The notes under the pieces: generated by a model
Databases searched by the model: none
The model's input: only the letters and a program-made list of their open reading frames with translations
What the model was told of the DNA's origin: nothing
Translations under genes and position numbers: made by a program
DNA from: Micromussa lordhowensis
Taxonomy: Eukaryota > Cnidaria > Anthozoa > Scleractinia > Lobophylliidae
Reading direction: 5' to 3'
Assembly: GCA_964020085.1 (NCBI GenBank)
Contig: OZ026597.1
Span: 26,852,448-26,916,447, forward strand
DNA: 64,000 nucleotides
Shown here: piece after piece, positions 46,501 through 56,900 of the stretch
How positions within the stretch are numbered: the first letter of the stretch is position 1
Layout: each line of letters starts with the position of its first letter

Positions 46501-47838
46501 TGTTTTTGTCACTTAGGAAGTTCGGAACACATAAAATTCCGCTATTGTACTTCACCCAATCGCTATGCAGTGCCAATATGCAATAGTTACAAGAGATTTT
46601 CTACTTCTTTCTCTCGAGTAAAAGAGATTTTAGACAAACGACCCTTGGGGTAATAGCATAGTGCAAAAAGCCTATGCATATATAAACACACAATACCTTA
46701 TCTTATCGAGAATGTTTATTCCTACAGATCTTGGACCTACAGTACAAAGTTCCTGGACATGACCACAAGCCAGACGAAAGCCGACATGTCGTCTTACATT
46801 AAGAACGGTGAATGGGAGGTGATAGATGTTCCCGTGACAGAGAACAAGCTCTACTATGTGTGCTGTCCTGATCCGTACGCCGACATCACCTTCACAATTC
46901 ACATGAAGAGGAAAGTGCTATATTACATCTTCAACCTGATCGTCCCCACCACCATCATCGTCACCTTCATTCTGGTCGGCTTCTGTCTTCCGCCTATCAC
47001 AGGTGAAAGGATCACGTTAAACATCACAGTGCTGCTGACCATGACGGTATTTTTGAACATTGCATCGAATACGTTGCCTTCCACCTCGGACGCCATACCT
47101 TTGCTTGGAGATTATTATCTGATTCTGATGATCCTGGTCTGCTTTGCAATTCTCTCCACCTGTATTGTGCTGCGGTATTACTATGCTGGTCCCACGCGCA
47201 TGCCCGAACGATTGCGCAAAATAATCAACGAATGGATTGCCTCGTTTTTGTTTTTCGTCATCACTAGGAAACCCAAGGGAAAGGGAATTAACCAGTGGTG
47301 CGGCAAGCGAACCGAGCAGGCGTGTTTCGACTGCGACGATACTAACAATCTGATGGCTGCGCAGAGTTATATTGTTCAAAACGAAAACAACACTACCGAA
47401 GAACGAATTGCGCTCATCGAAATACACCCAAAACAACCCGTCCCGCGGGTCAACGGGATACAAGGCCAACATCAGCGGGCGCCATTGGGTGCAGCGTCAT
47501 CGCCAATGAAATCAAAGAGTGAGCCGGCTATTAATCTCACTAGCGGACCCTCGGGAGCTTCAGAGAAGCGAATAAGACGGAGAAAGGTGTCGATCGTTCC
47601 CAAACGGAGCAACGCGTTGAATACAGTGCAGAACAGAGTTATGGACGGGCTTGGTGTGCTGACCCGGAGAGTTAAAGAAGACAATGAACGGGGAGAAATA
47701 ATCGAGGAGTGGGAATTCGCCGCCATTGTTCTTGATCGCTTGTTCTTTGTGTTGTATTCCTTGACGTTTGTGATTCCGTTGCTTGTTTTCTTCTTGACTG
47801 CTCCGACTCCGAAGACCAGCCTGGTGGAACCACAGTGA
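43320..47838 (+). CDS. Cys-loop (nicotinic-type) receptor subunit with N-terminal MANEC-like domain
   Basis: Seven plus-strand exons with agreeing phases: 43320-43580 (5' limit uncertain), 43907-44020, 44211-44383, 44989-45033, 45159-45268, 45700-45864 and 46728-47838 (stop). Exon 1 encodes a cysteine-rich MANEC/MANSC-like domain (SRGIMSGHFAYLGEV, CIELACKKGDGDLAYVL, RCYWVKCF). Exon 2 is a Ser/Thr/Pro linker. Exons 3-7 are a pentameric ligand-gated channel. It has the N-terminal helix (HRLLQDLIY), loop A (VWLPIVILYNN), the Cys-loop CKQNIRFFPYDEQFC, loop B (GSWTYS) and loop C YYVCCPDPY with the vicinal cysteines of alpha-type subunits. M1 and M2 follow (GERITLNITVLLTMTVFLN), with Glu at -1' favouring cation selectivity, then M3, about 190 residues of cytoplasmic loop and M4 (LFFVLYSLTFVIPLLVFFL). 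The ligand need not be acetylcholine. Confidence 0.92.
44426..44668. repeat. ACTG/CTGT microsatellite in receptor intron
   Basis: About 240 bases of alternating (ACTG)n and (CTGT)n with a few interruptions, between receptor exons 3 and 4. It gives a spurious Ser/Gln/Val-rich frame on the minus strand. Confidence 0.95.
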
Positions 47839-47892
47839 AGGGTGTATGTTTGAATCTGACGGCACAGCAACCAAGCAATAGTCTACTAAACG

Positions 47893-48075
47893 GGAGGCGA
47901 CATGGCCGAGTAGTTAGGGAGCCGGACTTGAAATCTGGAGGTCGCGGGTTCAAGTCCCGCTCTGACCACTTAGCTGGAGTTGTTTCTCGATAGACTCTGG
48001 ATCAACTCTTCGGTCATGCTTGTAAATATGCAACTGGTCTGCCTCCGCCAGTTGGGAATTTTAAGCCTATTATAT
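47893..48075 (+). mobile_element. tRNA-derived SINE
   Basis: The head (47893-47969) is tRNA-Ser-like, with A box TGGCCGAGTAG (47903-47913), anticodon arm CCGGA-CTTGAAA-TCTGG (loop with TGA), and a perfect B box GGTTCAAGTCC (47947-47957) with T-stem GCGGG/CCCGC. The acceptor ends do not pair, and the long variable arm of true tRNA-Ser is missing. A unique body follows (GTTGTTTCTCGATAGACTCT, TGGTCTGCCTCCGCCAGTTG), so it is a SINE rather than a working tRNA gene. It lies just 3' of the receptor stop. Confidence 0.8.
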
Positions 48076-48269
48076 TTATTTAATTTTTGTTCCAATTTTC
48101 TAAGTGGCATGCATGTGAACTAGCTAGGTGTAGCTAAGCGCTTTAACCACTATAAAACAACGTGTGCAAGTAAAAATATGAAAGATCACATGTTTGAACT
48201 GCAGCAAAAGATGTTACGACATGTATGATCATCGCAGTTAAGTACACAAACTCAAGTGGTTGTGAAATT

Positions 48270-48342
48270 GAAGCCTGAAAACGAACCCGGCGCGCTCGCT
48301 ACGGAGTCGAGCGCACTAACCATGAGGCCAACGCGTCTCCCA
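48270..48342 (-). mobile_element. tRNA-like SINE head (second family)
   Basis: The minus strand reads GGGAGACGCGTTGGCCTCAT, GGTTAGTGCGCTCGACTCCG and CGCCGGGTTCG. A-box-like TGGCCTCATGG and a decayed B box GGTTCGTTTTC are at tRNA spacing. The body would extend to lower coordinates and is not clearly delimited. Confidence 0.6.
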
Positions 48343-48370
48343 CCCTGAGCGGCGTAATTGTAGAAATCTG

Positions 48371-48461
48371 GCCCCAGTTGTTCAAAGGCTGGATAACGCT
48401 ATCCGCCGGATAAATCACTATCCAGCGGATAAGTGTTAACAAAACAAACCACGCTATCCAC

Positions 48462-48498
<37 letters not shown>

Positions 48499-48516
48499 TT
48501 TCGAACAACCCGGGCC
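48371..48516. repeat. Palindromic MITE (GTTCAAAGG-GGATA family)
   Basis: The ends GCCCCAGTTGTTCAAAGGCT and CCACCTTTCGAACAACCCGGGCC are complementary, with repeated TATCCGGTGGATAGCGTTAT-type units. Less decayed than its relative at 29028-29178. Confidence 0.88.
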
Positions 48517-49687
48517 TGATGGAAACCACTGTGGAGAATGAAGACTTTTGAACTTGGCACGGAAGTGATTGTAAAACAGACAAGTGTATTTAACAATCGG
48601 CATGTCTTTGTTAACCCATCTTTCTTTCGGATATGATACAAATTTTCATAATATAGCCTGAATATATTACAATAAAAAATCCTGTTAAACCTGACATCAA
48701 AATAGCATCACAAACGATAAAATACATTTAAAAAATACAGCAGGCATAAAATGAGTTTTTTAAAGTGAAAAAATAAACATCAACATAAAAAACTAACAGC
48801 ATTTACGCTGCTGCAAAAGAAACTTTCATTATAAAATGGATTTCCTAGCATTCATATTCAGATCATCAGTATGCAACGCGTACAAAGTTCGGAACGTGAC
48901 GATTTCGTAGAAGTAGAATTCTGCTCCACCAATATATAGTAAATTCTCAGCTCCGACTATTGCATTTCTAGCTTTTTGATTGGCTAAAAAACTCCGACTA
49001 TGAGCCAATAGTCGGAGTTTTACGTCATATGGAAAATAGTGCGCCAAGTTTAAAAATTTTCCGCACGAAGTTTTTAACTTCAGCCCTCTATAATGGCCGA
49101 AATAAAAATCGGCGGCAAAACCCGGTTTGAGAATTTACTAAAACAATTATTCTATTCGCCCTTGTTGGATATGAAGTGATTATAACCAACTCGAGCTACG
49201 CGCTCGTTGGTTATTTTATCACTTCATATCCAACTCGGGCTCATGGAATAACTGTTATTTAATTGCAATAGTTGAGGACGATTTGAGTGCTTAAGTATGA
49301 AAATCTATATTCCTTGTGGGATTATGTACACTATTTCCATAAATACAAAAATAAACGAAGGTGATTTAATCATTTGTCTCTCGGAAATCCACTTTTAACA
49401 CTGATGAGATTTTTACCTGGCACGGTCGTCAATTTAACTGGTTTTACGCGTGGAATATAAAATTAGAATGCGTATAGATGTCTTGTGCTGCAGACAAGGC
49501 TCTGCTTGGTTCAACTTTTTCCCCCGCTGACGCAAACCATCAAAAGATCCGTTAATTTCGTCGTATCCGCCCCTAACTAAAAACTACGCGTCAGTGGAAA
49601 TTGAGCTGACAAGTCTCACCTCTGTGCGGTATTTCATGCTCGCTAGTTTCTAGCGTTGTACGAAGGACTGCTGCTCAGTTTAGAGCT
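48517..49687. other. Between receptor and crumbs, no gene
   Basis: Holds an inverted pair CTCCGACTATTG / CAATAGTCGGAG (about 48952-49017), a palindromic repeat at 49138-49258, and presumably the crumbs 3' UTR just below 49688. No clear poly(A) signal was picked out. Confidence 0.45.
49138..49258. repeat. Palindromic repeat, TTGTTGGATATGA family
   Basis: AAAACAATTATTCTATTCGC, TTGTTGGATATGAAGTGATT pairs with AATCACTTCATATCCAAC-like sequence ending CATGGAATAACTGTT. The centre is GAGCTACGCGCTC. Related to 38831-38955. Confidence 0.85.
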
Positions 49688-52600
49688 CTAAATGAGTCGT
49701 TCGTCTTTCTCCAGCTGTGTCATTGGGTAAGCTCCACCCTTGAACTCCTCATCGGACGGGTAATACCTGCCGCTCATTTTACTCATTTGTTTCTTACGAT
49801 ACAAGAACAACACCACCCCCACTATCAACGCCACCAGAAGCACAAATCCTATGGACAATCCGAGTTCTATTTGCTTGCTCTGCTGCCGTGCACTTGCCGT
49901 AGGTTCGATTACGCTCGGTAACTTGCCCTCGCACAACACTCCCGTGTAGTCAGGCGCGCATGTGCAACTGTAACCTCCATTACTGTCTACACACTCGGCG
50001 CCATTTTGACATTCGTGTTCACCAGTTGCACATTCATCCACGTTGATATCGCAGCGGAATCCTCTGAAGCCGGTCCCAGAACAGCTGCAGTAAAACCCAT
50101 TCACGAGATCAACGCATCGGCCATTATGAATGCACGGGTCGCTCGCGCATTCGTCGATGTTCCTTTCGCAAGTTTTCCCGTTATAACCTGCCACGCACGC
50201 GCACTGGTAAGAACCTTCGCTGTTTCGACATGTTCCACCATTAAGACAAGGCGACGACAATGTCACACATTCATTCACATCAACTTCACAATGACTTCCA
50301 CTGTACCCAGACCCCGTGCAATCACAGAAATATGAGCCCACGGTATTGTTACAAGCGCCGTGAACGCAAGGAGTCGAGGCGCACTCGTCTATGTCAATTT
50401 TACATTGTGAACCGTTAAACCCAGTCCCTTCGCAATCACATCGATAGCTGTTAATGTCATCAAAGCAAATCCCACGGTTTCCACAGGGAACTGGAGAACA
50501 ATCATCTATGTTGACTTCACATTGTCTTCCGGTAAATCCTGGAACACAGCTACACGTGTAATTGTTGATTCCGTCATGGCAAGTAGCGCCATGCTTACAA
50601 GGGCTAGGATTACATTCGTCTATATTAACCTGACAGCGTTTTCCTGTATAACCTGGCAAACAACTGCACGAAAAATCTCCAACAAGGTCAGCGCAGCTTG
50701 CTCCATTTATACAAGGATCCACGGCACATTCGTCAATGTCCACTTCACAGTTTGTTCCGGAGTAACCAATGGCGCAATTACACGTATAATTCGCTAGGCC
50801 GTCCACACACGTGGCACCGTGGCTACATGGATCGAGCGCGCACTCGTCTATGTTGGTGTCGCAGTTTCTCCCCGTGTAACCCGGTACACAAGAACAGCTA
50901 TAGCTTGCGATCAAGTCTGAACACGTCGCGTTGTTTTCGCAGGGATTGGGAGAACACTCGTCTATATTTATGTCGCAATTCCTTCCTGTGAAACCCAAAA
51001 CACACTGACAACTGTAGTTAGCTACCAAGTTGGTACACGTTGAGTTGTTCTCACAAGGCCCAGAGACGCACTCATCAATGTCGACGTCACATTGTCTTCC
51101 AGTAAATCCTGGAACACAGCTACACGTGTAATTGTTGATTCCGTCATGGCAAGTAGCGCCATGCTTACAAGGGCTAGGATTACATTCGTCTATATTAACC
51201 TGACAGCGTTTTCCTGTATAACCTGGCAAACAACTGCACGAAAAATCTCCAACAAGGTCAGCGCAGCTTGCTCCATTTATACAAGGATCCGCGGCACATT
51301 CGTCAATGTCCACTTCACAGTTTGTTCCGGAGTAACCAATGGCACAATTACACATATAATTCGCTAGGCCGTCCACACACGTGGCACCGTGGCTACATGG
51401 ATCGAGCGCGCACTCGTCTATGTTGGTGTCGCAGTTTCTCCCCGTGTAACCCGGTACACAAGAACAGCTATAGCTTGCGATCAAGTCTGAACACGTCGCG
51501 TTGTTTTTGCAGGGATTGGGAGAACACTCGTCTATATTTATGTCGCAATTACTTCCTGTGAAACCCAAAACACACTGACAACTGTAGTTGGCTATCAAGT
51601 TGGTACACGTTGCGCTGTTCTCACAAGGCCCAGAGACGCACTCATCAATGTCGACGTCACAGTTTCTACCGCTGTAACCCAAGATACAGCTGCAGGTATA
51701 ATTTCCAATCAGATCAGAGCATGTACCATTGAAACATGGATTAGGCGAGCATTCATCGATGTCTGTTTCACAATCTCTGCCAGTGTAACCCGAAATGCAA
51801 TTGCAGCTGTAATTTCCGATAAGATTGTTGCAAGTACCATGATTCGAACAGGGATTTGAGGAACATTCATCGATGTCCGTTTCACAGTTTCTGCCAGTGT
51901 AACCCGAAGTACAATTGCAGCTGTAATTTGCGATATGATCGTTGCAAGTACCGTGATTTAAACAGGGTCCTGAAGAACATTCATCGATGTTCACTTCACA
52001 ATTTCTGCCGGTGTAACCAGAAAAACAGTTGCAGCTGTAATTCCCGACAAGGTCACTGCATGTACTATGATTTGAACAGGGACTTGAAGAGCATTCATTG
52101 ATTTCTATTTCACAGTTTCTGCCGGTGTATCCTGAAACACAATTGCAGCTGTAGTTTCCAATTAGATCATTACACGTACCGTGACTTCCGCAGGGGTTTG
52201 TAGAACACTCATCCACATCTGTTTCACAACGTCTTCCAGTGAAACCAAAAACACACTGGCAACTGTAGTTGGCTGCGAGGTCGGTACAAGTTGCATTGTT
52301 CCTGCAAGGCTCAGAAGCACATTCGTCAGTGTTAACTTCACAGTTTCTTCCACTAAAACCAAGAGGACAACTACAACTGTAGTTTCCTATCAAGTCAGAA
52401 CAGGTTCCTTGGTTGATGCACGGATTTGGAGAACACTCATTTATGTTAACTTTACAATTTCTCCCAGTAAAACCAACTGAACAGCGACAACTGTAGTTCC
52501 CGACTAAATCAGAACATGTGGCGTTGTTGAGACATGGATTTGAAGAGCATTCGTTGATGTCTGTTCCACAATCTTGTCCTGTAAATCCTTGCCGGCATTT

Positions 52601-53949
52601 ACAACTATAATTACCAATCAGATCCTCACAGACACCTTGATTTAAACACGGGTTCGGAGAGCATTCATTAATGTTCGTCTCGCAGTCTCCACCAGAAAAA
52701 CCCGGCAGGCATTGACAACTATAGGCACCAGTTTTATCAACACATGTTGCATCGTGTTGACAGGGATTAGGACTGCAGTTATCAATATCTACTGTACAAT
52801 TCCGTCCAGTATAACCAACAGTACACGAACAACTGTAGTTTCCATTGCCATTGCTACAAGTGCCCTGATTTAAGCATGGATTCGGCGAACAATGGTCGAT
52901 GTCGGCTTCACAGTTTCTCCCACTGTACCCCAGGGGACAGCTACAGGAGTAATTCCCCACAAGGTCAGAACACGTCCCTTGGTTTAAGCACGGATTTGGA
53001 GAACAATCATCGAAGTTAACTTCACACCTCGTTCCTATATAACCTACTAAACAATGACAGCTGTAGTTTGCAACTAAATTGACGCACGTAGCGTTGTTTA
53101 AACACGGGTTTGACGAGCATTCGTCGATGTCGAGTTCACAATTCCTACCAGAGAAACCTGGAGTACAACTGCATGTGTAGTTACCAACCAAGTTGAGACA
53201 GGTTGAATGGTTCCTGCATGGATTCGAAGAACACTCGTCGATAGTAGTCTCACAGTTTCTACCAGTAAAATCCAAGGAACAACGACAACTGTAGTTGGCA
53301 ATCAAATCAAGGCATGTTCCCTGGTTTAAACAAGGATTTGGCGAGCATTCATCCACGTTCACTTCACAGGCTGTGCCAGTAAAACCTACAGGACAGTTAC
53401 AAGAGTAGCTGCCTCTCAGATTAGAACACGATCCGTTGTTTTTACAAGGATGGTTTGCACATTCATCGATGTCAGTTTTGCAGTCTTTTCCTGTAAATCC
53501 CACAGCACAGTCACACCTGTAACCTCCTGATATTTCATGACATGTTGCACTGCTCTCACAGGGTGTGGACTGGCAATAAAATATCTTGTCCTCGCAATAC
53601 GGACCCGTATATCCCTGGGCGCATGTGCAAATGAAACCGTCCGTGACATTAACGCATGTTGCGCCATTCGTGCAGTTATTTGCTGTGCAGTCAGGAATGC
53701 GAATATCGCATTTGTCGCCCGTCCAGCCCGAGTCACAAGTGCAGTTGAAACCATTCCAAGATGGCACACAAACACTGTGGGCTGGGCAAGGGTTGGGTGA
53801 GCAGGTCGAGTTTCCATGACAACCTACTGTGACACGATTGTTAGTGACGTCAAGGCCCTCTTGAGAGTCGGGAGACAGATAATGCACACGACGTGAGTTA
53901 AACTTGATATTCTTTATACAACCCTTGAAAGATTTTGGTGAAGTAAGTC
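49688..53949 (-). CDS. crb: Giant 4.26 kb terminal crumbs exon with 34 EGF repeats
   Basis: One uninterrupted exon entering in phase 1 (acceptor TTGTCATTGTAG). It begins with the end of laminin-G 3 ([16 protein letters not shown]), then 34 EGF repeats, mostly the calcium-binding IDEC type spaced 38 residues. The more divergent first three (from [12 protein letters not shown]) and last five resemble ordinary Crumbs EGFs. The homogeneous middle set (NYSC-containing) looks amplified in place. Confidence 0.95.
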
Positions 53950-56900
53950 CTACAATGACAAATTTAAAACATGTTATTGCTCTTTCTAAAGTAAAATGGG
54001 CAAATAGAGAATACAAGTTACCAATGGCCAATTCCCTCTACGAGACGTGCCGGCAGGGAATCATGCCAGTTGCGTTCATCACTGTGGACTGGATATTTGT
54101 TTTGATTAATAAAACTACCATGATTCCCTGAATTCGTTATTGGGTCGCTGAGTGCTGAACCAAATAACGACAAGAAAGTCAAAGAAATATATCGCACGCA
54201 TAGCACTGAAAAAATCAAAGAGTACACAGACAGGACTAAAACGATATAAGTCGAATCCCAGTTTACCTTTGGCCTGTGATACACCAGCAGGGAGTCCTCC
54301 AATATCAACAGAAACCACAGGCTCCTGTGCAGCATTAAACGCTGCGTCGGCTCCAGGCAGGTCTGTCTGTGCCGTGGATGCTCCATCTAGCGTGAGTGTA
54401 ATGCGCTTGTATCTTCGGGTCCAGGCCACGTGATGCCAGTCGCCATCGGACACTGGTGTATTGATCAACACCGCACTTGATCCTAAAATGTAAGACAGTT
54501 GTAGTAGACTGGATTTAAGAATTGGAATTTTAGACAATTCAGTGGATTGAATAAGTTCGATATATTCCGTCAGTGTGTATCGCTTTGTGTTTTAACAGGG
54601 CAACAATAGATACAAAAACCGATGGTTGAATGAACAACTTGAATATTATACGGGATGCAGACTCGATAAATAGAATGTTTTCCCATGCGTTGAAAAACAA
54701 GCGTGAAGACGGTCGACATATATTTAAAATCCACGAGTAACAAACGCGAACTTCCCTTACAACTGGGTCACGGATGAAACACGAACCATACCTGAGCCAA
54801 GGTCAGCGGCAAATCTAGCTTGACTGGAAGTGACATCAAGAAGAAGGAATTCTGAATTTCCTCCCCCAGGCTTCCGCCCCGCGTACATCAGTAGAGCACG
54901 AGTTTCGCGAGTCCTGAACGATAGAGATCCACTCTGACCGAAGCTCCAATGTGATGAATTCAGTGACAGCTCAACATGGCTGTCATTCGATAAAAATGAT
55001 GTCTCAGAGACTGCAAGAGAGGAGCACCATACAAATCAGCAAACAGTTGGGTGGCAGAATGCACTGTTGAAATGCGGGCTACAACTTGACGTAACGGCCT
55101 TAAATTTAAATCAATTTCGTACACTACTTGGCTGAAAAACACAAATAACCAATCCTTTTCTATTTAAGACAATTTACTTACCATTTTGACACTGGCTGCT
55201 GACAAAATCACTCAAGCAACGACACTCGAACCCAGTCCACGTAGCATCACACTTCCCTTCATTGGCACAAGGGCTTGGTGCACAGTTTTCGTCTTTCTTG
55301 CAGCTCGATTTCGGCAGAGGAAATCCTCCACTTTTTTGTGCCGTTTCAAACGTAATTTCTTTCTCATTTATTGTAACGCTTCTTGAACAACCACTAAACG
55401 TTACAAATTTGTTGGTTAGGGTAATCCCCAAAGCTGAAAACTGATTCAAAAGTCCTCCCATGTATAAATTATCACCAAGATCCGCGATAGCCAGGGAACC
55501 TGGCGGCGGTGTAAGTACAGTTTGAAACGAGTCTACGCCAATCGTGACATTGCCGGAAGTGACGTTGACTTGCACTTTGTGCCATCTACCATCAGAAAGG
55601 TTTTGGCCAATCACATCGCTGCTTCTTTTAAAGAAAGACTCCACGTATGCTGCTCTTAAACGTCCCTGGTCCAAGGCCAGACCAAAATCTCCTTGGGATG
55701 ACTGAAATTGAAGTTAGGTATCAGTTAAGAAACATTATCCCTACTGGTCTCTATACACTTCTTACAAGGCCAGTTGGGAGATTCCTAAAGCTATTAGCTT
55801 TTTCCCTCAAATGGCTCTGAACTAGCGATCTCAAAAGGTCTTCGCTATACTCGCAAACTAGTTCTGTCGCATTGACCACTAAACTTCACTGCTGTCGAAG
55901 TTTATTAGGAAGCTGTACCGAAAAAGAGCCTGTGACTTAGTTTCTGCTATTGACAAAAAAATTGCATTCAAATTGAATTTCTACCTAGTACTTGAAATGA
56001 AAATCATACTTTGCGGCTGAGATAACTTCCGGTTGGTGATTACTTTCCATTCTCTTGTAACTCGCATACCATGCATTTGCCTTTTGTCCTTTTGCAGCAA
56101 AGTTACAGATTTGAAAAATATACAGGTCTAAAACTCTTAAACTTTATTTTTTACGACGTTCTGACGTCAAAAGACAAACTGGAATGTATAAAATAATAAA
56201 ACAATAGAGAAATCTTTTGTTCCCCAATGGGTACAGGTTACAGGTGTGAATTTGTCTCTGTGCTAAAACGACTCTTCGTGTGAAACCATTCATGTGAAAA
56301 TGTGTTCACCTACAGGTTCATTTTCATGCAAATCAAACTCATTTTCATATGAATAGTTGTGCATGAAGACTCGTTTTGAAACAGAAGCACAAGGTAAATC
56401 GGAGATGGCCTATTTGAACAAATATTGATTGTCGTTACAGTCAAGTAGACATACCCTTGTGAACGCCAACACCCCATTAGGCAGAGTGGGATCAATTGAG
56501 AACTCCAAAGAAAACGATGTAATGTTACCGGCCGCAAATTTAAGACCAGAATTATCATCGCTATCAAACGTGGCTGTGATTTGATGCTCGCAGAAGGAGC
56601 CCACAAATCCTTGGGGACAGCGACAACTGTACTGGCTCCACTCATCCACGCACGAGCCACCATTTTTACATTCATGGTTACTACAAACATCCTGTCTCTG
56701 GCACCCGCTGGAGACTAGGTACGACTGAGCAAAGACACCCTGTAGACCAGCATCCACATTGTTGTAGAGGAAGTCCTGAAAAAAAGAAGGAATGCAAACG
56801 GTGTACGTGGATCAATTAGGCGCATTGTGAACACAAAATGCAAGTTAAGAAGCATCTCTACTTGATTATTTCTAACCCGGGGGGGTACTTAACAAAGTTT

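Noticed and set aside
47017..47953. Minus-strand frames of 90-150 residues opposite the receptor's last exon
   Set aside because: Antisense shadows of strongly coding, GC-richer sequence; no domains.
47893..47969. Functional tRNA-Ser(TGA) gene
   Set aside because: A and B boxes are good, but the acceptor arms do not pair, the long variable arm of tRNA-Ser is missing, and a SINE-like body follows.
50006..53819. Several plus-strand frames of 80-100 residues opposite crumbs
   Set aside because: They are shadows of the repetitive EGF coding sequence and repeat with the same 114- and 570-base periods.
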